Shown: piece after piece, positions 1 through 5,524 of the stretch
Layout of the letters: each line of letters begins with the position of its first letter
Numbering within the stretch: the stretch's first letter is position 1
IMG/VR virus record: IMGVR_UViG_3300042291_000186
Coordinates: 1 to 33,772 of that record
Source of the DNA: a virus
DNA: 33,772 bases
Reading direction: 5' to 3' (one strand)
Translations under genes and position numbers: made by a program
The notes under the pieces: model-generated
Database searches by the model: none
What the model was told of the DNA's origin: nothing
The model's input: the letters and a program-made list of their open reading frames with translations, nothing else

Positions 1-220
1 TACACAATTTGTACAGCAGGTTAGAAGCGCAGAACAATCTCAAAGTAAAGAAGTTAAAATGTCTTTACCACAGGCTAGGATGCTTAGTTTAGCACTTGCT
101 GAAATGATGGATAAAATGAATCAAGACTACGAAATTATGTTTAATGCTCTTAAACGTAGTGTAGATACTGAAATTGTATCTGTAGAGATGGACGGTGGTG
201 GGTTTGAACTTCCTAAATAA
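1..220 (+). CDS. Unknown phage protein, 3' end only
   Basis: The frame is open from base 2 to the TAA at 218-220 and gives the last 72 residues of a protein whose start lies outside the window. The visible part is polar and probably helical (SLPQARMLSLALAEMMDKMNQ) and ends in a glycine-rich acidic tail with MDGGGFELPK. It shows no membrane segment and no catalytic motif. The tail resembles conserved small proteins I remember from marine T4-like phages, but no function can be assigned. Reading direction and tight spacing place it in the same rightward block as the next genes. The coding call is likely, because the frame has no stop and ends just before a possible late promoter; the identity is unknown. 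Confidence 0.7.
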   Translation, partial: TQFVQQVRSAEQSQSKEVKMSLPQARMLSLALAEMMDKMNQDYEIMFNALKRSVDTEIVSVEMDGGGFELPK

Positions 221-221
221 G

Positions 222-229
222 GATAAATA
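222..229 (+). promoter_or_regulatory. Possible T4-type late promoter motif
   Basis: GATAAATA differs at one position from the T4 late promoter TATAAATA. It lies 30 bases before the chosen start of the next gene and just after the preceding stop. The same octamer occurs on the minus strand at 17892-17899. Short AT-rich motifs arise by chance in such a genome, so this is tentative. Confidence 0.35.
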
Positions 230-244
230 TATGCGTATATTACT

Positions 245-248
245 GAGG
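245..248 (+). promoter_or_regulatory. Ribosome binding site that decides the start at 259
   Basis: GAGG lies 10 bases before the ATG at 259 but only one base before the upstream in-frame ATG at 250, which is too close to work. The start at 259 is therefore preferred. The site lies in the loop of a possible AT-rich stem formed by 228-234 and 252-258. Confidence 0.5.
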
Positions 249-258
249 TATGCATATA

Positions 259-543
259 ATGAGTCGACCAAAACCTAAAGTACTATTAGAGTACACAAAT
301 AAAAAAACTTATAAAGCTGAACAAGTTTTAGAAGCTGAAGCCATTTGGGCGGTCTTCTATAAAAATGAACCTTTTAATTTAAAGTCATTTAACAGCCTCA
401 CAAGTTATCCAGGTCCTAAATATAAAAAGACTAGCTTCTCTAATCCCGGCCACGCTGTAAATCTTGCTAAGAAATTAAATCTAACATTTGGTACTGAAAA
501 TTTCCAAGTTGTTAAGTTAACATCTGGCACCATTGTAAAATGA
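259..543 (+). CDS. Small conserved-type phage protein, unknown function
   Basis: A basic protein of 94 residues starting MSRPKPKVLLEY. The ATG at 259 is chosen over the in-frame ATG at 250 because of the GAGG at 245-248. It is rich in lysine, asparagine and aromatic residues, with a central SYPGPKYKKTSFSNPGHA segment and a C-terminal part (NLAKKLNLTFGTENFQVVKL) that looks like a helix followed by a strand. This resembles small basic proteins I recall from marine T4-like phages, but I know no function. It has no membrane segment. Its stop overlaps the next start (ATGA at 540-543), so the two genes are probably translated together. A possible late promoter lies upstream. Confidence 0.8.
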   Translation: MSRPKPKVLLEYTNKKTYKAEQVLEAEAIWAVFYKNEPFNLKSFNSLTSYPGPKYKKTSFSNPGHAVNLAKKLNLTFGTENFQVVKLTSGTIVK

Positions 544-947
544 TAACTAGAGATTTGCTAACTAAAATATTCCTACAACAGTGGGGTAAGAGTGTAGATG
601 AAACTAATGTAAATCTATATTCACATAAATGGTGGCAATCAAATCGAGTAAACAAACAAACTGCCTTTCGCCTTAGTGAAGAAGGGTATATGTTTTTGAC
701 GGGCGAATTGGAATTGAAGGAATATGAAATTCCATTTACTGAGCCAATTGAACTTAGTCCCCAAACAATTATCTTTTTGGAAAGATATATTGACTGTCCA
801 TATCTGTTAACTAATCAAAGCATTACTGTTTTTTCGGAAAAAAAGAGTTTTGAGCTAATGTTGTTTTCCGACGACATTAGAAAGTTTGGCTTAATTAAAG
901 CTATGAATGAGCGACAAAAAGAAATAGATTCTGAAAATAACACTTGA
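540..947 (+). CDS. Unknown phage protein, 135 aa
   Basis: The start overlaps the preceding stop in an ATGA, a typical translationally coupled pair. The product is soluble and acidic towards its end, with an aromatic N-terminal half (QQWGK, HKWWQSNR), a FRLSEEGYMFL segment that looks like a helix-turn-strand, and a charged C-terminal tail. No catalytic motif or membrane segment is visible. I recognise no family with certainty. The last codons and stop overlap the -35 box of the promoter for the next gene, so transcription of the ATPase gene starts at the very end of this one. Confidence 0.8.
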   Translation: MITRDLLTKIFLQQWGKSVDETNVNLYSHKWWQSNRVNKQTAFRLSEEGYMFLTGELELKEYEIPFTEPIELSPQTIIFLERYIDCPYLLTNQSITVFSEKKSFELMLFSDDIRKFGLIKAMNERQKEIDSENNT

Positions 948-972
948 CACTTCCTCGGGGTAGCTGTATAAT
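944..972 (+). promoter_or_regulatory. Perfect sigma-70 consensus promoter for the MoxR ATPase gene
   Basis: TTGACA at 944-949 and TATAAT at 967-972 are separated by exactly 17 bases, the full bacterial sigma-70 consensus. The -35 box overlaps the stop of the upstream gene, and the ATPase start lies 49 bases beyond the -10 box. Host RNA polymerase alone should use it, which fits early expression. A palindrome straddles the -10 box. Confidence 0.85.
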
Positions 973-978
973 AGCTAC
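960..978 (+). promoter_or_regulatory. Palindrome around the -10 box, possible operator
   Basis: GTAGCT (960-965) and AGCTAC (973-978) are perfect inverted repeats flanking the seven bases that hold the -10 hexamer. A dimeric repressor or activator could bind here, or the arms could form a hairpin near the RNA 5' end. Function is inferred from position only. Confidence 0.4.
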
Positions 979-1021
979 ATAAAGTAAATTTTTAACCCCG
1001 CAAACTTTAAGGAAATGTAAA

Positions 1022-2122
1022 ATGGCAGCAGAAATTATTAGCCGCACAGTTGGCCCAAAAAATGCTAAAAAGTCTCTACGTAAGGCTTTTAAAAACAAGC
1101 GTCCAATCTTCCTGTGGGGTCCTCCAGGTATTGGCAAGTCTGATATTATTAAACAACTAGGTGAGGAACTTGAAGCTCACGTAATTGATGTTCGTTTGAG
1201 TCTTTGGGAACCCACTGACATTAAAGGTATTCCGTACTTTGACTCAAATACTGGTACAATGGTTTGGGCTCCTCCCAGCGAATTGCCTAGCAAAGAATTT
1301 GCTAAAAACCATAAACAGATTATCCTGTTCATGGATGAAATGAATAGTGCGGCTCCTAGCGTACAGGCTGCGGCTTATCAGCTAGTGTTGAATCGTAAAG
1401 TTGGTACGTATGAACTGCCAGATAACGTTGTAATGGTTGCCGCTGGGAATCGTGAAACTGACAAGGGTGTTACTTATCGTATGCCTGCTCCGTTGGCTAA
1501 CCGCTTTGTCCACTTGGAGATGACTGTTGAATGGGAAGACTGGAACGAGTGGGCTGTACTTAATAAGATTCATAAGGACGTAGTTGGCTTTTTGACTTTT
1601 AGCAAAAAAGACCTGTACGACTTTGAACCTAAATCTAGCTCACGTGCGTTTGCTACTCCACGTAGTTGGTCTTTTGTTAGCGAACTTCTAGTAGATGACG
1701 ACACTGATGCTGATACCCTAACTGATCTAACTTCGGGTTCAATCGGCGAAGGCCTTGCTATTAAGTTTATGGCACATCGTAAACACGCAAGTAAAATGCC
1801 TAATCCTACAGACATTCTAAGCGGAAAGGTTAAAACAATGGACTCAAAAGAGATCTCAGCTATGTATTCTCTTACAGTAGCATTGTGTTACGAGCTTAAA
1901 GATAGTTGCGACAAAGGTGCTAAAGATTGGAACAAACAAGTTAATAACTTCTTTGAATTCATTATGAAAAACTTTGAAACAGAATTGGTTATTATGGGTA
2001 CTAAATTGGCATTGAGTACATACAAACTGCCGCTGGATCCAGATGAAATCGAGTGCTTTGATGCGTTCCACGCTAAATTTGGTAAGTACATTGCGGCGGC
2101 TACTGAAAAAGAAAGTCGTTAA
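1022..2122 (+). CDS. MoxR-type AAA+ ATPase
   Basis: A 366-residue AAA+ ATPase. Visible parts are Walker A GPPGIGKS (33-40), Walker B ILFMDE (101-106), a sensor-1 AAGN (140-143), LANRF (158-162) as the likely arginine-finger region, and ATPRSW (211-216) as likely sensor 2. The pattern fits MoxR ATPases, which hexamerise and act as chaperone-like remodelling engines with a VWA-domain partner (RavA/ViaA, CbbQ/CbbO and NorQ/NorD are known pairs). The next gene encodes such a VWA protein, so the pairing is strongly implied. AAGGA at 1009-1013 precedes the start by eight bases, and the gene has its own consensus promoter. Its substrate is unknown; virion assembly, host-protein remodelling or metal-centre insertion are open possibilities. 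It is a cytosolic protein with no membrane segment. Confidence 0.93.
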   Translation: MAAEIISRTVGPKNAKKSLRKAFKNKRPIFLWGPPGIGKSDIIKQLGEELEAHVIDVRLSLWEPTDIKGIPYFDSNTGTMVWAPPSELPSKEFAKNHKQIILFMDEMNSAAPSVQAAAYQLVLNRKVGTYELPDNVVMVAAGNRETDKGVTYRMPAPLANRFVHLEMTVEWEDWNEWAVLNKIHKDVVGFLTFSKKDLYDFEPKSSSRAFATPRSWSFVSELLVDDDTDADTLTDLTSGSIGEGLAIKFMAHRKHASKMPNPTDILSGKVKTMDSKEISAMYSLTVALCYELKDSCDKGAKDWNKQVNNFFEFIMKNFETELVIMGTKLALSTYKLPLDPDEIECFDAFHAKFGKYIAAATEKESR

Positions 2123-2138
2123 TAGGTTTCAAAACCAA

Positions 2139-2167
2139 TTGACAGGACCTTCGGGTCCTGTTATAAT
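2139..2167 (+). promoter_or_regulatory. Perfect sigma-70 consensus promoter for the VWA gene
   Basis: TTGACA at 2139-2144 and TATAAT at 2162-2167 are again spaced by 17 bases, a full consensus. The spacer is almost entirely a hairpin. The VWA gene start at 2198 follows 30 bases after the -10 box, with AGGAG at 2188-2192. The gene can thus be transcribed independently of the ATPase gene. Confidence 0.85.
2143..2160 (+). terminator. UUCG hairpin in the promoter spacer, possible terminator
   Basis: CAGGACC and GGTCCTG form a perfect seven-base-pair stem closed by a TTCG tetraloop, 20 bases after the ATPase stop. The bases after it are AT-rich (TTATAATAT) but not a true T-run, so termination may be partial. 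It overlaps the -35 box and fills the spacer of the next promoter. Confidence 0.55.
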
Positions 2168-2197
2168 ATATACATATAGCAAATAATAGGAGTAGAT

Positions 2198-3394
2198 ATG
2201 TCGCACAATGACCCAATTATTGATAAAATTATTGTAGCCCGGGTAGGGTTGCTACTTCGCCATCCGTTCTTTGGCAACATGGCTACCCGCTTAAAAATTG
2301 AAGAAGGCTCTGATTGGATGGGCACTGCCGCAACAGACGGACGAACCATTTATTTTAATCGAGAATTTTTTACGCCATTAACTACCAAGCAAGTAGAGTT
2401 TGTTATTGCTCACGAAATCCTTCATAATGTATTTGACCATATGGGTCGTAAAGAAGGGCGCAATGCTAAGATTTTTAACATTGCCGCTGACTATTGTGTA
2501 AACGGACAATTAGTTCGTGACCATATTGGTGACCACCAAATTAAAGGTATTACAATCTTTCATGACCCTAAGTATTACGGCATGGGTGCTGAAGAAGTAT
2601 ACGACCAAATTTTTGATGAGATGGACGAGAAAGAATTAGATGCTATCGGACAGTTACTAGACGACCACATTGACTGGGGTGAAGACGGCGGTGGCAAAGA
2701 TGGACAAAATAAACCATCGTATACTAAAGACGAGCTTAAACAAATTCGTGATGAAATCCGTGAGGCAACTATGCAAGCGGCACAGGCAGCGGGTGCTGGA
2801 AATACCCCCGCAAGTGTACAGCGGATGATTAAAGAGCTTACTGAGCCTAAGATGAATTGGCGTGAAATTCTGCGTCAACAAATTCAAAGTACTATTAAAA
2901 ACGATTATAGCTTTATGCGTCCTAACCGCAAAGGCTGGCACATGAGTGCTATTCTTCCAGGAACTCAATTCCAAGAAACAATTGATATCTGCGTGTCAAT
3001 TGACATGTCTGGCTCTATTGGCGACGAGCAAGCAAAAGATTTCCTAACAGAAATTAAAGGCATTATGGAAGAGTATAAAGACTTTAAAATTAAAGTTTGG
3101 TGCTTTGATACTAAGGTGTATAACGAAGCAGACTTTGATGGCTACACCATGGATGAGTTTGACGACTATGAAGTTATGGGTGGCGGCGGCACTGAGTTCG
3201 ATGCTAACTGGGATTACATGAAAGAGCACGATATTAATCCTAAAAAGTTTATCATGTTTACTGATGGATATCCATGGAGCTCATGGGGTGACGAAACGTA
3301 CTGCGATACAATTTTTATTATTCATGGAAATAATACAATTGTGCCGCCTTGGGGCGAATACGCTTACTACGAAGAAGTTAAGGAAATGGCGTAA
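2198..3394 (+). CDS. VWA-domain protein with HExxH metallopeptidase-like domain
   Basis: A 398-residue soluble protein with two domains. The N-terminal part carries HEILHNVFDH (72-81), an HExxH zinc-peptidase-type motif with a third histidine, followed by AADYCVN (96-102), as in the putative metallopeptidase domain called DUF2201_N. A charged linker (about 130-210) leads to a C-terminal VWA-like domain with a MIDAS-type site: DMSGS (269-273), GGGGTEF with the expected threonine at 332, and FTDG (354-357). Such proteins are partners of MoxR ATPases, and the ATPase gene lies just upstream. The VWA domain probably binds a metal-dependent ligand. Whether the HExxH site cleaves peptides is not shown. 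The gene has its own consensus promoter and a good ribosome binding site. Confidence 0.9.
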   Translation: MSHNDPIIDKIIVARVGLLLRHPFFGNMATRLKIEEGSDWMGTAATDGRTIYFNREFFTPLTTKQVEFVIAHEILHNVFDHMGRKEGRNAKIFNIAADYCVNGQLVRDHIGDHQIKGITIFHDPKYYGMGAEEVYDQIFDEMDEKELDAIGQLLDDHIDWGEDGGGKDGQNKPSYTKDELKQIRDEIREATMQAAQAAGAGNTPASVQRMIKELTEPKMNWREILRQQIQSTIKNDYSFMRPNRKGWHMSAILPGTQFQETIDICVSIDMSGSIGDEQAKDFLTEIKGIMEEYKDFKIKVWCFDTKVYNEADFDGYTMDEFDDYEVMGGGGTEFDANWDYMKEHDINPKKFIMFTDGYPWSSWGDETYCDTIFIIHGNNTIVPPWGEYAYYEEVKEMA

Positions 3395-3682
3395 ATGGCT
3401 TTAAAGAATGGCAAGCCTAACCCTTTAAATTATTTTGATATTCGGAGGGTTGAGTTTGCCGCTCCCCATTTTAAATACACTGTAATAGAAAAACATACAC
3501 CTACATTTATTAAACTAGTTAATCAGTGGATAACGCATAACCTAAATAATAGGTATTACATTGGACAAGATCTAACTTTAGACTATACAAACACAATTGT
3601 ATATACTACAAGAATCGGTTTTGAAAGTGAAAAAGAACTTAGTTTCTTCACAATTGCCTGTCCACATTTACAATCGAGATAA
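3395..3682 (+). CDS. Unknown small phage protein, 95 aa
   Basis: The ATG follows the preceding TAA with no gap, so it is very likely co-transcribed and coupled with the VWA gene. The 95-residue product is soluble and mixed alpha/beta, rich in asparagine and aromatic residues (NPLNYFDIRR, WITHNLNNRYYIGQD), and ends CPHLQSR. I see no catalytic signature or membrane segment and do not recognise the family. Its position makes it a candidate accessory to the MoxR/VWA pair, but adjacency is the only argument. Confidence 0.75.
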   Translation: MALKNGKPNPLNYFDIRRVEFAAPHFKYTVIEKHTPTFIKLVNQWITHNLNNRYYIGQDLTLDYTNTIVYTTRIGFESEKELSFFTIACPHLQSR

Positions 3683-3713
3683 ATTATATACACACTTAAT
3701 TTAAGGAGATACC

Positions 3714-3947
3714 ATGACCGATCAAGTGGAAACAAGTAAAGAAGCAACAACCGAACAACCGCAAGAAAATGCGGCTGAACTTAATATTAACGATCTTAAC
3801 GCAATGAAAGTTATTATCGATATTGCTAGCTCACGCGGCGCATTTAAACCAAACGAAATGGCTGTTGTAGGTCAAACATATAACAAGCTAACAACATTCT
3901 TAGATCAAGTTGCTAAACAAGCAGAAGCATCTAAACAAGGAGCCTAA
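3714..3947 (+). CDS. Small acidic phage protein, 77 aa
   Basis: AAGGAG at 3703-3708 is placed ideally for this start. The N-terminal 24 residues are a disordered, Glu/Gln/Thr-rich stretch. They are followed by a compact helical part (INDLNAMKVIIDIASSRGAF, then LTTFLDQVAKQ) that ends in an Ala/Gln tail. It matches my memory of a short helical protein common in marine T4-like phages beside the next gene, but I know of no function. The next gene starts two bases after this stop, with its own ribosome binding site inside the last codons here. Confidence 0.8.
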   Translation: MTDQVETSKEATTEQPQENAAELNINDLNAMKVIIDIASSRGAFKPNEMAVVGQTYNKLTTFLDQVAKQAEASKQGA

Positions 3948-3948
3948 T

Positions 3949-4542
3949 ATGGCACAATCATTAAAACACGTAGGTAGAATTAAAGCAACAAATAAAAAAG
4001 TACTAGTTGCGTATAGAACTCTACCAGGTGACGCATATAGCGCACTAGTTGTAGCAACCGAAAGCTTAGATGATCAATATCATAATGCGCTTATTAATTT
4101 GGTTGAAAGCGCAACCGCTCAAGAAGCATATGAGTTTGCCGAGGCATTAGACCGTACACAATTTCCAGACGGCAGTCGTATGTTGCCGAGTCTACATTCA
4201 AAAGGCCGTCTAATTAAAATTGGTACTGACCAAATTGAAATGACACCGTCGATTGGTGTGTCTATTTTACTTTCTGAATTAAATCAGATCATTGCCGAAC
4301 AACGCGGTATTGCTGTAGACGGATTATCAATTGCTCCAGGATCAGGTGATACTGCTACAGTAGCACCTGTTAAACAACCAATTGCTAGTGCTCCTGATGT
4401 TGCTAAGCCAGTAGTTGCGCCAGCAGGTACCCCAGATGATCAAGCTAAATTTTATCGTTCACAAGCTGATAAGTTAGCTAAAGAAGCTGCCGCCATGCGC
4501 CGTTTGGCTGAGGAGTTGGTTCCGACCAAAAAAGTTAAGTGA
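3949..4542 (+). CDS. Conserved-type phage protein, 197 aa, unknown function
   Basis: The ATG at 3949 is preferred over an upstream in-frame ATG at 3910 because AAGGAG lies just before it and the upstream start would sit inside the preceding gene. Residues 1 to about 125 form a compact domain beginning MAQSLKHVGRIKATNKKVL, with YRTLPGDAYSALVV and FPDGSRMLPSLHSKGRLIKI. A Pro/Ala/Val-rich linker (about 130-165) leads to a C-terminal helix of alternating charge (QADKLAKEAAAMRRLAEELV) and a basic tail (PTKKVK). I recall this layout from marine T4-like phages, always of unknown function. A linker with a short coiled helix suggests a protein-interaction role, which is inference only. Its TGA overlaps the next start. 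Confidence 0.85.
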   Translation: MAQSLKHVGRIKATNKKVLVAYRTLPGDAYSALVVATESLDDQYHNALINLVESATAQEAYEFAEALDRTQFPDGSRMLPSLHSKGRLIKIGTDQIEMTPSIGVSILLSELNQIIAEQRGIAVDGLSIAPGSGDTATVAPVKQPIASAPDVAKPVVAPAGTPDDQAKFYRSQADKLAKEAAAMRRLAEELVPTKKVK

Positions 4543-4859
4543 TGACTGCGGGAAGAATTCTTCCCAAAGAAGTCATCGAGCATTGGCCAGAAGTATTTGG
4601 AGAGGTAAAACTCAATGTGTTACCCCTTAGGTATCTCCATGCGGTACTGGTTAATTTTAAAGATGGCAAGACTTGGGAAATAAAAGTTACAGCTAAAACA
4701 AAAAAAGATGGATGGGAATCTTTTGAAAAGTCGTTGTCAGAATTATTTAAGGCATACGAAAAACGTATTGATAATATTGATTTTAAACTCGATACTATTA
4801 AAGTTAAAAAAGATATAGAAAAGTCTACTGAAAAATTTTTAAAAAATAAAAAACTATGA
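4542..4859 (+). CDS. Unknown small phage protein, 105 aa
   Basis: The ATG at 4542 overlaps the preceding TGA (TGATG). A GTG one codon earlier is possible but adds nothing. The protein begins MTAGRILPKEVIEHWPEVFG, continues with a strand-rich part (KDGKTWEIKVTAKTKKDG), and ends in a long, very basic helix (FKLDTIKVKKDIEKSTEKF and a lysine-rich tail). The basic tail could bind nucleic acid, but nothing proves it. I recall similar proteins in marine T4-like phages without a known function. It overlaps thyX by four bases (ATGA), so the two are translationally coupled. Confidence 0.8.
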   Translation: MTAGRILPKEVIEHWPEVFGEVKLNVLPLRYLHAVLVNFKDGKTWEIKVTAKTKKDGWESFEKSLSELFKAYEKRIDNIDFKLDTIKVKKDIEKSTEKFLKNKKL

Positions 4860-5524
4860 ATGTTAAGCTCTTATCATATTCACAACCAACAGAAGAATTT
4901 AAAAATTTAGGGCTAGCTGATGCGCAGGAACTCATTGCGTATTGCGCCCGAGTGTCCAATCCAAGCAATCAACTCAACACAGAAACAAGTGAAAAATTAA
5001 TCAAGTATTTGGTCAAACACCAACATTGGTCACCACTTGAAATGGTGTCTGCTTGTATAGAAATTACTACAACACGTGATATTGCTCGTCAGATTTTACG
5101 TCATCGTAGTTTTAGTTTCCAAGAGTTTAGTCAACGATATGCTGACCCAACAAAGGATCTCAATTTTGTTACAAGAGAAGCTAGACTTCAAGACCCAAAG
5201 AACAGACAGAATAGTGTTGACGTTGATGATCAACTGTTACAAAATGAATGGTACAGAGCTCAACAACGAGTCATATATGCCGCTAAAAGAGAATATGATT
5301 GGGCTATTGCTAATGGCATAGCTAAAGAACAAGCCCGAGCGGTATTACCCGAAGGGCTTATTGAAAGTCGTTTATATATGAATGGCACTCTACGTAGCTG
5401 GATTCACTTTATTGAACTACGTAGTGCTAACGGCACACAAAAAGAACATCAGGAAGTTGCTGTTGCGTGTGCCAAAGTTATTGCTGACATTTTTCCAATG
5501 GCTACTGGACTAGTTTCAAACTGA
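4856..5524 (+). CDS. thyX: FAD-dependent thymidylate synthase ThyX
   Basis: A 222-residue ThyX, the usual size for this family. The signature RHRx7S is complete at 82-92 and continues as RHRSFSFQEFSQRY (82-95), the FAD/dUMP-binding motif. ARAVLPEGL and the preceding residues match the conserved helix that contributes substrate contacts. The enzyme makes dTMP from dUMP using methylene-tetrahydrofolate, NADPH and FAD; in a phage it supports DNA synthesis during infection. The gene closes the rightward operon and overlaps the previous gene by four bases. Its last 76 bases are also the antisense of the convergent gene, and a terminator hairpin follows 33 bases after the stop. Confidence 0.97.
   Translation: MNVKLLSYSQPTEEFKNLGLADAQELIAYCARVSNPSNQLNTETSEKLIKYLVKHQHWSPLEMVSACIEITTTRDIARQILRHRSFSFQEFSQRYADPTKDLNFVTREARLQDPKNRQNSVDVDDQLLQNEWYRAQQRVIYAAKREYDWAIANGIAKEQARAVLPEGLIESRLYMNGTLRSWIHFIELRSANGTQKEHQEVAVACAKVIADIFPMATGLVSN

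Noticed and set aside
901-1137. A 78-residue open frame on the minus strand across the ATPase promoter
   Set aside because: It lies antisense to the ATPase start and to the promoter; its residues show no coherent domain and no ribosome binding site.
3678-3690. A further late-promoter or -10 like motif before the 77-aa gene
   Set aside because: GATAAATT overlaps the preceding stop and differs from the late consensus at two positions; no -35 box at a usable distance.
5076-5321. An 81-residue plus-strand frame inside thyX
   Set aside because: It lies wholly in another frame of a clear ThyX gene with the full signature motif, so it is a shadow.
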